From contig JAITFU010000144.1 of NCBI GenBank assembly GCA_031281125.1, positions 1 to 34,638 of the forward strand: a stretch of 34,638 nt of DNA, read 5' to 3'. The notes under the pieces are model-generated. The model worked only from the letters and a program-made list of their open reading frames with translations. It made no database searches and was not told the DNA's origin. The translations under genes were made by a program, and so were the position numbers. Below, piece after piece: positions 1-9,643 of the stretch. Source of the DNA: Prevotellaceae bacterium (lineage in GTDB: Bacteria > Bacteroidota > Bacteroidia > Bacteroidales > UBA932). The stretch's first letter is position 1, and the number at the start of each line of letters is the position of its first letter.

Positions 1-72
1 GTAGGAAGCAAAGTCTCCACCGAACCGATCCTCAATGCGGTACATCAAGCTGTTGAAGCACTTAACGATTAG
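1..72 (+). CDS. 3' end of a CDS truncated by the window edge (…VGSKVSTEPILNAVHQAVEALND*); product not identified
   Basis: Frame 1 is open from base 1 to TAG at 70-72, just upstream of the M19 gene on the same strand. Confidence 0.5.
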   Translation, partial: VGSKVSTEPILNAVHQAVEALND

Positions 73-90
73 TTATCAATTTTTAAAGCC

Positions 91-1065
91 ATGGATAACA
101 CCTATAAAAAAATTCACCAATCTTCCATAGTGGTCGATTTACATAACGACTATTTAGAGGAGCGGGTGCATCACCCCGAACATCGCTTATTCTCTAACTC
201 CAAGCACCATACCGATCTGACACGTTTAAAGGCCGGCGGTGTAAATGTGCAATTTTTTGTAATCTGGACTCGTCCCGACGAACACGATGACCATTTTTCA
301 CGGGCTATGGAACTTATAGAACTGCTCGAATCCGACGTAGCAGAGTGTAATGGAGAAATTGAATTTGCCCGCAATTACAACGATATTATTTCTGTTGTAA
401 ACAGAGAGAAAATCGCGGCGGTTCTTTGTTTAGAAGGCGGACAACTGATTGGCAACAGTATAGACAATATCGACAATTTTTATGAACGCGGAATGCGGTA
501 CCTGACTCTAGCCTGGAACTACGGCACAGAGTGGTGCGGAGGAGCAAAAGATGAAGATGATAAAGGATTATCGCCGTTTGGCAAAGAGGTGATAGATCGT
601 TTAATAAAGTTGGGTGTTATGATTGATGTATCGCACGTGAATGAAAAATCGTTGCAAGATATTCTTGACTACACAGATGCCACCGTTATTGCCACCCATT
701 CCGGTGCATACAACGTTTGTAACCACAAACGCAACTTGAGCGATGAACACATTAAGGAGATCGCCCGCCGCGGCGGAGTAATTGGCTCCGTTTTTTACCC
801 CTCTTTTCTCAACGGCACCGATCAGGCTACCATCGCAGACGTGGTGGCGCACATCAACTACATACGCAAGCTCACAGGCAGCGTCGATCACATATCACTT
901 GGCTCCGACTATGACGGAATAGACCTAGTCCCTAAAGGGTTAGAGAACGTATCAAAGTTCCCAAACCTCACAAAAGCGCTTTATGAAGAGGGTTATTCAG
1001 CAGACGAAATCTCCAAAATACTTGGATTAAATGCGTTGAGGGTTTTTATGACGATTTGTGGTTAA
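91..1065 (+). CDS. Membrane dipeptidase (peptidase M19, renal dipeptidase family)
   Basis: 324 aa; VDLHNDYLEE near the N-terminus, DVSHVNEKS, ATHSGAYNVCNHKRNLSDEHIKEIA, and LGSDYDGI, all typical of M19. Confidence 0.92.
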   Translation: MDNTYKKIHQSSIVVDLHNDYLEERVHHPEHRLFSNSKHHTDLTRLKAGGVNVQFFVIWTRPDEHDDHFSRAMELIELLESDVAECNGEIEFARNYNDIISVVNREKIAAVLCLEGGQLIGNSIDNIDNFYERGMRYLTLAWNYGTEWCGGAKDEDDKGLSPFGKEVIDRLIKLGVMIDVSHVNEKSLQDILDYTDATVIATHSGAYNVCNHKRNLSDEHIKEIARRGGVIGSVFYPSFLNGTDQATIADVVAHINYIRKLTGSVDHISLGSDYDGIDLVPKGLENVSKFPNLTKALYEEGYSADEISKILGLNALRVFMTICG

Positions 1066-1069
1066 GCCG

Positions 1070-1762
1070 CTATCGATATTTTGAATCTAACATCACCTTA
1101 AACTCCTTACTTCCAGCTAACTCCGCACCATCTAAACCACTCTTGGGGCTATATTTTCCCGCAGGCAGGTCTTTAAATGTATAGGCATTGCAAGCTCTTG
1201 CCACATCAACATATTTAGTAGCAGCTGTGTTGATTGCAGATGCAGTCAAATCAATCACCACACCCAATAACCCCTTAGTTCCGGTCGAAACAGAAGCATT
1301 ATACGTAACATCTCCTATTCTAGAATAGACAACCTCGCCCGTTTTGATCGATTTAATGATGTATTCTACTTGTACGTACACTTTTGCCGCAATTCCGGAC
1401 TTGTCCCACTTGTTGATAACCGTAAACACTGCCAAATCGGCCCCAAACACCTCTCCAAACTTTGTTAAGGAGGAGTTTAAAAACAATTCAGAGTCGTAGG
1501 CGCTCTCCCTTTTTAAGATTTCCATGGAGAGGAAGGGTGGAATTACGTAATAACCGGCATCATTGATGGGTATATTTAATGTCGAATGAAAATACTCTTT
1601 TGCCTCCACATTGGTACTTCTGTTGATGGGCGGCATAAGTAGAATGGTCAATGGTTTTTCTTCGTATAGACCTTTGTAGGCAACTGATTTGGATATCTGG
1701 GTTGTTCCGCAGCTTGATAAAAAGAGCGCGGCAACGATCGTAAAAAATAAAAACTTTTTCAT
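1070..1762 (-). CDS. DUF799 (GNA1162-like) lipoprotein
   Basis: Lipobox LFLSSCGTT; LMPPINRSTNVEAKEYFHSTLNIPINDAGYYVIPP is typical of DUF799. Start overlaps the upstream stop by 4 nt (1759-1762). Confidence 0.8.
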   Translation of the reverse strand: MKKFLFFTIVAALFLSSCGTTQISKSVAYKGLYEEKPLTILLMPPINRSTNVEAKEYFHSTLNIPINDAGYYVIPPFLSMEILKRESAYDSELFLNSSLTKFGEVFGADLAVFTVINKWDKSGIAAKVYVQVEYIIKSIKTGEVVYSRIGDVTYNASVSTGTKGLLGVVIDLTASAINTAATKYVDVARACNAYTFKDLPAGKYSPKSGLDGAELAGSKEFKVMLDSKYR

Positions 1763-2103
1763 TCTTCAATCATTTTTAAGATTCTACTTACAAAGGGCGC
1801 AGATTCAGGATACAAGTCGATCTCTTTTAAAAGCATCGCTTTAGCCTCTTTGGTTTTGCCCTCTTGAAGCAAAATAAATCCATAATCGGCAAATATTCCC
1901 GGAGGCGCAACCATACGCGATCCTCTTTGTTTTTCGATGATTTGGTTAAACGTAGCAATTAACTCTTTGGTTGCCTTTTCATCGCTGTTTTTTAGATAGT
2001 TATAGCTTGTTATTTCATACTGTCCCCATGTGTAAAGGGGTTTTGTGGTGACGCACGAAACAAGTAATAGTGCGTCTACGGTGAAAATAATTAGTCTTTT
2101 CAT
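1759..2103 (-). CDS. DUF4810-type lipoprotein
   Basis: Lipobox LLLVSCVTT; …KQRGSRMVAPPGIFADYGFILLQEGKTKEAKAMLLKEIDLYPES resembles DUF4810 proteins found beside DUF799 and CsgG-like genes. Confidence 0.75.
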   Translation of the reverse strand: MKRLIIFTVDALLLVSCVTTKPLYTWGQYEITSYNYLKNSDEKATKELIATFNQIIEKQRGSRMVAPPGIFADYGFILLQEGKTKEAKAMLLKEIDLYPESAPFVSRILKMIEE

Positions 2104-2426
2104 GGCAGATTGATTTTTTTTGTCTCTTGAATCGATATAAAGATTTGACTCTTATATACTTCTCGATCGCGGTAAAAAACGGTAACGATATGTGTTCCGG
2201 TAGGTATCGCATACACTTTGCTCTTGGTATTTGATTGTTTGTTTACCGTTGCTTTAAAAGCAATCTGATTATCAAGAACTACGTCCACTCCTCCCGAATA
2301 GTTGCTTGGATTTCCAATAATTTCCAAAAAGGCATCGTTTTCTATACCTGAAGAGGTTGACCTTGTGGTTCCACAACTACTCAAAAAGAGTACTCCAATG
2401 GCGATGGCAAAAAATAGTCTTTTCAT
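2100..2426 (-). CDS. Small lipoprotein of unknown function (108 aa)
   Basis: Signal peptide and lipobox MKRLFFAIAIGVLFLSSCGTT; overlaps both neighbours (2100-2103 and 2426) in one tight operon. Confidence 0.8.
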   Translation of the reverse strand: MKRLFFAIAIGVLFLSSCGTTRSTSSGIENDAFLEIIGNPSNYSGGVDVVLDNQIAFKATVNKQSNTKSKVYAIPTGTHIVTVFYRDREVYKSQIFISIQETKKINLP

Positions 2427-3367
2427 TACTTTATCTCCCGTATAAAATAGTTATTTAAATTGTTCCAATCGATCTCTTGTCCCGAATAGGTTACCAAAGA
2501 ATACTCATTTTGGGGATTGTCGCCACCTGTATAGTCAACAACCACTGTACCAACAAACTTACCCGGCAACTCCATCATCATACCTGTCTGGGGATTTTTC
2601 ACGCTCTTCCCTTTTTCTATCACTTCTAAGACTACGCCTGCATTTAACCCTTGGCTTTTTCCGCCCGAGATAATGATTGCATCTTGATCAACCGATAGAA
2701 AATAGGACTTCCAAGGCCTGTCCATACAGTTATTGATGATGTTTTCTACCAATTTTGATATGGCTGCCGAAATGGCTCTATCGCTCAAAGTGGCATCAAA
2801 ATCTGTTTGCTGACCTAAACCCATGACGCTTTTATTGGTTGTTTCTGCCTCACCTTTAGCCTCTTCGGAATAGATGATCTGTCCGGTAGAGACATCAACC
2901 AATCTAACGCTCACGCCCGCCTGAACGATTTGGGTTTTACTCCTTGAAAAGGCCCTGACATCCCCAACGTTTTTTCTCCCAAACTCAGTTATCGACCCTA
3001 TAATCAAGTAGTCTGCTCCAACGGTTTGAAATTGCTCACCCCCATTAATGTTAAGTTCTTCCCAAATTTTGTCCAAATCTTGTCTTTCCAAAAGTATAAA
3101 TTTATTGGTTGCCGCCAGCCTTGTTGACAAAATATCGACTGCCTGTTTGCCCATAGGATCGTTATCTTTGTCGTAAAAAATGCCCTTTGCGTATTGTGTT
3201 TCGTTAGAAAAACGGGCAATGGCCACCGTTCGTTTTAAACCTCGCTCCTCATTTTGCACTTCTTGTACAGGACTTTGTGTCCTCACTACCCTCCGCTGTG
3301 CAGTAGCGGTGCAGAAAAGCAAAAATGCTGTAACGGTACATGTAAATGTTATTAGTGATCTTCTCAT
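2426..3367 (-). CDS. CsgG/HfaB-like protein
   Basis: Start re-assigned to MRRSLITFTCTVTAFLLFCTATAQ (signal peptide) downstream of a -7 element. KRTVAIARFSNETQYAKG…LSTRLAATNKFILLERQDLDKIWEE…GADYLIIGSITEFGRK is CsgG-like. Confidence 0.85.
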   Translation of the reverse strand: MRRSLITFTCTVTAFLLFCTATAQRRVVRTQSPVQEVQNEERGLKRTVAIARFSNETQYAKGIFYDKDNDPMGKQAVDILSTRLAATNKFILLERQDLDKIWEELNINGGEQFQTVGADYLIIGSITEFGRKNVGDVRAFSRSKTQIVQAGVSVRLVDVSTGQIIYSEEAKGEAETTNKSVMGLGQQTDFDATLSDRAISAAISKLVENIINNCMDRPWKSYFLSVDQDAIIISGGKSQGLNAGVVLEVIEKGKSVKNPQTGMMMELPGKFVGTVVVDYTGGDNPQNEYSLVTYSGQEIDWNNLNNYFIREIK

Positions 3368-3392
3368 ATAGTGTTGTATTAGATAATTTTTG

Positions 3393-3400
3393 CAAATATA
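3393..3400 (-). promoter_or_regulatory. Bacteroidetes -7 element (TATATTTG) of the CsgG-like operon
   Basis: Exact TAnnTTTG match on the minus strand, 25 nt upstream of the re-assigned start at 3367. Confidence 0.55.
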
Positions 3401-3422
3401 TAAAAAATTGTAATAGTTGTGG

Positions 3423-4541
3423 TTACACCTCCAGCATTGTATATTTCCGACTTCCCAACCCAATCTTCTCCGCATGGTCAAGCCCTGCCTCCCAATCCAC
3501 ATTGGGGAAAAGATGCCTAAACTTGTCTTCTTGAGAGTATGGGTGACTCCCGTCTTTGTTAATGATACATCCTGTTTGGGCAGAAGCCTTTGTCACCAAG
3601 TCGGCACAAGCTTGGTCAAGGGCCACCGGATCAAAGGAAGCGGCCATACCAATGTTGGGTACAATGGCCATATCGTTATTCCCCCAGCAGTCGCAGTTGG
3701 GCGACACATCCATAATAAAACTGATGTGAAAATGGGGTTTCCCCTCAACAATCGCTTTGGTGTATTCGGCAATTTTGGCAAAGAGCATATCGGTAGAGCT
3801 GTCCCAAACCACTTGAGCGGCATCAAACTGACAAACAGCAATGCACTGACCGCAACCCACGCACTTAGACTTATCGATTGCAGCTATCTTGTCGTAATCT
3901 AAGGTGATGGCGTTATGGCGGCAGTACTTGGCGCACATTTTGCAGCCGGTACAGTTTTTACGGTTAATGCGGGGGGCAGAGGTGGAGTGGAGGTCTAACT
4001 TTCCGCCTACTGAAGCGGCGCCCATACCCAAATTTTTTAGCGCACCGCCAAATCCTGTCTGTTCGTGTCCCTTAAAGTGGTTCATACTTAGAATGATGTC
4101 GGCGTTTGCTACAGCACTGCCGATTTTGGCAGTTTGGCAGTAGGTGGGAACATTTGCCTTTACCTGCATGGAAATCTCTTCGGTTCCCTTAAGCCCGTCA
4201 GCAATAATGACGGGTGCAAGTACGCCAATGGGGTTAAAGCCGTTTTCAAAGGCAGAAAAAATATGATCAACGGCATTGGAGCGTCCGCCGCTGTATAGTG
4301 TATTTGCATCAGTAAGAAATACTTTGGCTTCTTTTGATTGCAAAAACTTTACCATCGAAAACACGTAGTTGTGGCGGATAAATGCAAGGTTTCCCGGCTC
4401 TCCAAAGTGGAGTTTGACTGCGGTAAACTTGTGGGCAAAATCAATCTGTTCAATACCGGCGGCCTTAATCAGACTAATCATCTTCTGTTGCAGGTTGTTG
4501 CCGGGAGTAGTGCGGAGGTTGGTAAAAAAGACGTTGGACAT
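3423..4541 (-). CDS. DUF362-domain protein with two 4Fe-4S ferredoxin motifs
   Basis: CTGCKMCAKYCRHNAITL and CVGCGQCIAVCQFDA; start re-assigned to MSNVFFTNLRT because the first Met of the track ORF (4574) falls within a -7 element. Confidence 0.88.
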   Translation of the reverse strand: MSNVFFTNLRTTPGNNLQQKMISLIKAAGIEQIDFAHKFTAVKLHFGEPGNLAFIRHNYVFSMVKFLQSKEAKVFLTDANTLYSGGRSNAVDHIFSAFENGFNPIGVLAPVIIADGLKGTEEISMQVKANVPTYCQTAKIGSAVANADIILSMNHFKGHEQTGFGGALKNLGMGAASVGGKLDLHSTSAPRINRKNCTGCKMCAKYCRHNAITLDYDKIAAIDKSKCVGCGQCIAVCQFDAAQVVWDSSTDMLFAKIAEYTKAIVEGKPHFHISFIMDVSPNCDCWGNNDMAIVPNIGMAASFDPVALDQACADLVTKASAQTGCIINKDGSHPYSQEDKFRHLFPNVDWEAGLDHAEKIGLGSRKYTMLEV

Positions 4542-4571
4542 AATAACAGAGAATTGAGTATTAAATTTGCC

Positions 4572-4579
4572 CAAAGGTA
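4572..4579 (-). promoter_or_regulatory. -7 element (TACCTTTG) of the DUF362 gene
   Basis: Exact TAnnTTTG match, 30 nt upstream of the start at 4541. Confidence 0.55.
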
Positions 4580-4583
4580 ATAA

Positions 4584-7500
4584 TTATTCAAAAGCGCGTG
4601 CAACGGAACGATCTAAGGTTCCAAAAGCAGCGGCAGGGTCAAATGCTTTAATGGCTTTAAGCAGGTCAATCCGTGTAGCGTCAATCAGCTCTACATAACT
4701 TGGAATATTGGTATCTCGGTAGCGGCAACGCCCCACGCCATAATGCAGGTTGTCTAAAGTTCCCGTAACATTTACCCCAATTTTAAAGGGAATGGGAGAA
4801 CGAAGCACAGAGATATGGTAGTTAAAGCTCATGTCAAGCTGGTGAATGCCGCTGACGGCAGCTCGGTAGCGATCCATCTCAATAATAAAAGGAAAGACTT
4901 CGATACGGTTGTCGCGAATCAATAAGTCAACGGCAATTTGGTCAATGAGGTTACGGCTTTTGTTCTTGAACTGAAGCATTCTGGAGATTTCTGTAAAGGT
5001 CTCTCCATCTAAGAGTACCATATTACTTCCCTGAATGCGGCAGGCAGCTTTAAGGGTAGGTAATAGGATGTTCATCTCTGTGTCCAAAGCGGTTGTGGCG
5101 GAGATACTGCAATTGACCACACCTTCAAAGGAGCGGAGCATGGGTGCCAAAGTATCGATCGAAGGGAGCAAGGCGATGAGGCGATCAACCTGTACAGCCT
5201 TCATTTCTAAATCAAAACCCGCAGTTATGTCGCTCCTGCTTCGGGTGGCATACAAAGCCGACATTTTAAAGTCGCCGATGGACGAAGATGCTTCTAAATC
5301 GTTAATTTGAAGTGTTCTACTACGAGATGTGAGAGAGCCGGAGAGGTCCGTCAGGTGTTCATTGGCATAATTGACGTGCTCCGAAAAAAGCTTGAGGTCG
5401 AGGTTCAGGTTGGAGGGAATAATCATTAGACTGCCTGCATCCTCTAACTCCTTAACTACCTCACCGGTACTTGCGTAGATAGAACCGGCGTTGGCGGCAA
5501 ATATCAGTTCATTCAGATCAAGAGTGTCGGTACGGATAAAGCCGCTCACCCCAAGAGATCCTCGTCCCAAGAGTACTTGGCGGATATTGGAGATTTTTCC
5601 CGTCACCTCAATCTGAGAACGACCGGCCATAATCTTTGTTTGCATAAGCCTGAATTCCTGAGAATTAAACTCAATATCCGTATCTTCCAAGGAGACAGGC
5701 AAAGGAAAATAGGGGGTCGATAGAGCGCCTCCTGCTGCTTCCACCGTCCCATCAAACTGCCACTTCCTGAGCAAACCTTTGGTCTCTTCATCCATTTCAA
5801 AGTCAATATTTTCAGAAGCAAAGTCATCGGCCTCTCTTGTCGAAACCCGCTGTTGTCGGGTGCGCACCGAATCTGACTGTTGCGGATAACGTGGCGTTGC
5901 AGGCCGATTGAATCGAGCTTGTTGAAGATGGGTGGCTCGCAAGGCAATACGCGGTGAGACAAGTTGATACTGGTTCTCCAAATCGTTCATTTGGAAAAAC
6001 TGAGCCATTAGTTGGGTGGCGACAACCGGAATAGAGGGATCGTGCGTTGCGGGCATAAGGCTAAAGTTGACGGCTCCGGAATCGAGTTTAATACGCATTG
6101 AATCTGCAGTTTGAAACGACAGATGTCTCGCTTCAAGAGCGCCGTTCAAAGGATGGATTATAGTGGTGTCGCCATCAAATGCGCCGGCGGTACTGCGTGC
6201 TGAGAGTCGAGCGCCTCCCAAAGTGAGGCGAAACTGTTGCTTGTACCTTACATTGGCGCTGTCGGCCCTAAATGAGAGGCGAACAATTTGGGTTCCCTGT
6301 TCGATGATGGTGTCGCGTTGGTTTTGGTTAGACCCAAGAGAGAGATGGGCGCCACGAGCCATTAAAAATAGGGTATCTTTGGGAATACGAAGCATCAGGC
6401 GCTCGGCATCCACCCTTCCGCGTAAGGAAGAAGCGTTTATATCTCCTCGCAAAAGGTTGCTTAATAGGAATTTGGCAGAAGCATCCACCACAAGGGCACC
6501 GCGAGCAACAACATCTTTGGGGAGAGAAAAAAGGCGGTAGAGGGTATCTAATTGAATATTCCCCTGAATATTTATATCTATGTTGGGATCTCCGGAAGGG
6601 TCACGAATAATCCCCTTGGCGTGCAGCAAAATGCCAGACGCCTCCACATCACATTGACGAAAATCGATGCCCGACAGCCAAGGTTTGTCGGGTCGGTGGG
6701 TGTAAGAGGCATCAAGGGCAAAGGTGTGGATAGATGCGTTTTCGGGAGGATAGCTCAGGTAACCGCCAGATGTGGAAACATCGACTTTGTAGGCAGGCCA
6801 ATCAATTGAGACAGATATTTTTGCAGCAATATCAGTATCAATATCCTTAGCCTGAGGGAGGAGCGATGCGGGGAGCAGTGTAATCAGCCGAGAAAAAGAT
6901 AGGTGGGGGAGGCGGCACTCAAGCTTGGCACGTGGCTGAGGATCTGCAAACACCACACTCCCGTCAAGAAGCAGCGGAATAGTGTCTGCACTGATGGTGA
7001 AATCTTTAAAAAAGAGGCTATCAAGACGTGATGGCGAAAAACCCAGATCGCCTTGTATGGTAACAGGAAGTTCTTGGGCAAACACTTCATTATTGATAAT
7101 TACAGAGTTTCGACTCTGAACAAACAGGTTGTAACGTTCTTGGAGAAGGCCGGTAATCCGTAGGCTATCTATTAAAGAGGCAAAACTCATTTCATTGCCC
7201 TCATCCATCGCCTCAACTTTAATATTGTTCATGGCAAAGACCTCTAACATCAGATCTTCCGGACTTATCGTAATGTTGCCCCTGGCAAATAGACGATCAA
7301 ATTGCAGAGAGGCAGAGAGGGAATCGAGGTCGCTCCTAAAACTGAGGCAAAAACCTTCCCTTACAATCAGGCGTTGCAGGTTAAGTTGAAAAGCATCGGC
7401 TTCGCTTTGGGGTACCAAAGAAGTGTCCTGTTGCACAATATCCCAGTTGGCGATTCCCAAAGGAGAGATATATGCCCTCACTTGAGCATTCCTTAATCGG

Positions 7501-7907
7501 ATTCGTCTTATATCAATTTGAGATTGAAATAGTTTGGTGAGATGGAGAGAGAGAGCCGCCTCTTCAAAAAGCAACAGAGAGTCGCAACCCAATGGAAGCA
7601 CTTCCCGTTCATTGGGCGAGAGAGAGTCAAAAAGACGGGAACGAATCATCCCATTGGTCAGGGTGAGGTTTACGTATGGGAACTCTTGAAAAAGAGATAC
7701 TTTGAGTGTATCAAAACGAACATCTGCAATAAGAAGATTACTGACTATCCGTTGAGCAATCGGAGTGATTCGCTTGGGTGTCAGCAGAATGGCAGCTGAT
7801 GAGGTGATCAGGAGCAATAAAACAACAAAACCCAACAGAAAGATCTTTACGATCTTCCGCCATAGGGGTTTCTCTTTTTTTGTCACTTTCTGCACCCTAG
7901 AAGTCAT
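4584..7907 (-). CDS. AsmA-like protein (1107 aa, N-terminal membrane anchor)
   Basis: N-terminal TM segment KIFLLGFVVLLLLITSSAAILLTP, long repetitive beta-rich body, and a C-terminal region typical of Bacteroidetes AsmA-like proteins. Confidence 0.8.
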   Translation of the reverse strand: MTSRVQKVTKKEKPLWRKIVKIFLLGFVVLLLLITSSAAILLTPKRITPIAQRIVSNLLIADVRFDTLKVSLFQEFPYVNLTLTNGMIRSRLFDSLSPNEREVLPLGCDSLLLFEEAALSLHLTKLFQSQIDIRRIRLRNAQVRAYISPLGIANWDIVQQDTSLVPQSEADAFQLNLQRLIVREGFCLSFRSDLDSLSASLQFDRLFARGNITISPEDLMLEVFAMNNIKVEAMDEGNEMSFASLIDSLRITGLLQERYNLFVQSRNSVIINNEVFAQELPVTIQGDLGFSPSRLDSLFFKDFTISADTIPLLLDGSVVFADPQPRAKLECRLPHLSFSRLITLLPASLLPQAKDIDTDIAAKISVSIDWPAYKVDVSTSGGYLSYPPENASIHTFALDASYTHRPDKPWLSGIDFRQCDVEASGILLHAKGIIRDPSGDPNIDINIQGNIQLDTLYRLFSLPKDVVARGALVVDASAKFLLSNLLRGDINASSLRGRVDAERLMLRIPKDTLFLMARGAHLSLGSNQNQRDTIIEQGTQIVRLSFRADSANVRYKQQFRLTLGGARLSARSTAGAFDGDTTIIHPLNGALEARHLSFQTADSMRIKLDSGAVNFSLMPATHDPSIPVVATQLMAQFFQMNDLENQYQLVSPRIALRATHLQQARFNRPATPRYPQQSDSVRTRQQRVSTREADDFASENIDFEMDEETKGLLRKWQFDGTVEAAGGALSTPYFPLPVSLEDTDIEFNSQEFRLMQTKIMAGRSQIEVTGKISNIRQVLLGRGSLGVSGFIRTDTLDLNELIFAANAGSIYASTGEVVKELEDAGSLMIIPSNLNLDLKLFSEHVNYANEHLTDLSGSLTSRSRTLQINDLEASSSIGDFKMSALYATRSRSDITAGFDLEMKAVQVDRLIALLPSIDTLAPMLRSFEGVVNCSISATTALDTEMNILLPTLKAACRIQGSNMVLLDGETFTEISRMLQFKNKSRNLIDQIAVDLLIRDNRIEVFPFIIEMDRYRAAVSGIHQLDMSFNYHISVLRSPIPFKIGVNVTGTLDNLHYGVGRCRYRDTNIPSYVELIDATRIDLLKAIKAFDPAAAFGTLDRSVARAFE

Positions 7908-7931
7908 TTCTCCACGTAAAGATAGAAAAAG

Positions 7932-9617
7932 TTAAGGTTTGGGCACAATATACGGTTTTTTAAACTCAATATTTGGCAAACGGGTAATGTCCATCTCTTC
8001 AAATAGTATGGCATTAGGAGAGATAACAGAAGACTGGTTAAATCCGTAACTCTCTATTTGCTCTATGTTGGAAGCACCTAAGATTCGTTTAAAAGGTCTA
8101 AGGCTTGTTGCGTCTGAAATGGCTGCCCCACGCACCAACTCTTCACGTCCATCTTCTACATACACTTTATAAAAAAAGCTATCTCCTCCGCTCATTATCC
8201 TAACGATATATGCGTATTCCAAATCCTCCTCCTTGGCTGCCGCGATCAGTTTTTTATACAATTCATCGTTACTAAAAGTTTGATTACAGGTAATGTGGAT
8301 GTTACCTGCGGTTACCTTATAAGCATTGGCGTTATAATCAAAACGTACATGGCCGTTTGATTCTCGGATATTGTTGGTTGGTTTTCTGCCGTTCAACAAG
8401 TTACGCAGCACACCGTTTTCAATCAGCATCAACTCTTTTGCAGGAACAACACCTTCTGCATCAATCGGATAATATCCGTTGAGTCGTTTTCCATTGTAAA
8501 ATTCCTGTCCGGTAATCGACTTAATTGAAAGATCCCTCGAAATCACTTTCTTGTTTAGCATCAATTCAAAATCATTTCCTCCTAATTGTGGAGACGTTAA
8601 TTGCAATACTCCATTTACCATTATCAAACTTTGGGATTGAGGCAGTTGAGCTAATTTTGGAGCTGCTGCCAACTTGTTATTGCTGAGAAAAGCCTGCACA
8701 AAGAGAATATATAACGCCTTTCCTTCAAACAAAACCGGTCCGCTGTACGCATCGTTCACCACATGCGCATTCTTTAGCTTTAAAAGATTCTCCATAACCG
8801 CTTTACATTGATTTGTAAAGGTAACAAGGTCGGGCATTTGTTCAAACGTAGCGTTCTCTTCATAAACTGTTTGGCTAAGGTCTTGCCCGTCTTCTGCCCG
8901 TGTGTTTGCGGTAAATGTAAGTTGATAAAAAGTATAGGGGATTGTGTAACGGCTACCCTCTGTGTTATAAGTATATGTCATGATACTTCTTGCAGTCAGC
9001 GATACGTTTGAGTTCAAAATATCGGGATATTGTTTGGCCGTTTCCGAAACCTTTCGTAAATAGTTTTCCCAGTACGCCTTGTTAAAATTAAGAGAAACCG
9101 GTTGAGCGATCATGTGTACTTGTTTTACCTGTTCAAAGTCCGGCAGGTCTTTTTCCTCCTGAGTTTGAGTTTGTTGCTGCAGGATCGCCATTTTGGATCG
9201 ATACGTTTCTACGGAACTTTTGTAAACCCCATCCAAGTCTCTCCAAATGGTAATCGGTACACCGGTTGTGTTGTCAATTAGAGTTGTTGACGAAGGTGAA
9301 AAAGCTCTTTCGGGCACTTTTAGGTTATTGCGGTGATAATTTCCAACCAACAATGTGGGCATTCCGCGTCTTTGATGAATTTCGCTTGTACTGCTTATGG
9401 TGCCCAACGAGGCAGACAGGGTGTAATCAACCCTGTCAAATACCGAATAACTGATGAAAAACGGGGGCGCCATACCCTCCATTTTGAGTGATGTCATGTT
9501 TCTGTCCACCTCTTTTTGAATGGCATTAATAACGGGGTTATCGCTTTGCGCCGCTAGTGGGTACAGTCCAAGGAATAGACCAAAAAATAACAAAGTAATT
9601 TTTATTGTTTTGCTCAT
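7932..9617 (-). CDS. Secreted TldD/PmbA-like protein lacking the metal-binding motif (predicted pseudoenzyme)
   Basis: Signal peptide MSKTIKITLLFFGLFLGLYPLAAQ; N-terminus and C-terminal fold elements parallel the downstream-coordinate paralogue. VQAFLS stands where HEIFGH is expected, and the C-terminal Cys is absent. Confidence 0.8.
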   Translation of the reverse strand: MSKTIKITLLFFGLFLGLYPLAAQSDNPVINAIQKEVDRNMTSLKMEGMAPPFFISYSVFDRVDYTLSASLGTISSTSEIHQRRGMPTLLVGNYHRNNLKVPERAFSPSSTTLIDNTTGVPITIWRDLDGVYKSSVETYRSKMAILQQQTQTQEEKDLPDFEQVKQVHMIAQPVSLNFNKAYWENYLRKVSETAKQYPDILNSNVSLTARSIMTYTYNTEGSRYTIPYTFYQLTFTANTRAEDGQDLSQTVYEENATFEQMPDLVTFTNQCKAVMENLLKLKNAHVVNDAYSGPVLFEGKALYILFVQAFLSNNKLAAAPKLAQLPQSQSLIMVNGVLQLTSPQLGGNDFELMLNKKVISRDLSIKSITGQEFYNGKRLNGYYPIDAEGVVPAKELMLIENGVLRNLLNGRKPTNNIRESNGHVRFDYNANAYKVTAGNIHITCNQTFSNDELYKKLIAAAKEEDLEYAYIVRIMSGGDSFFYKVYVEDGREELVRGAAISDATSLRPFKRILGASNIEQIESYGFNQSSVISPNAILFEEMDITRLPNIEFKKPYIVPKP

Positions 9618-9643
9618 GATAAGTTGTTTTTAGATTAATAAAG

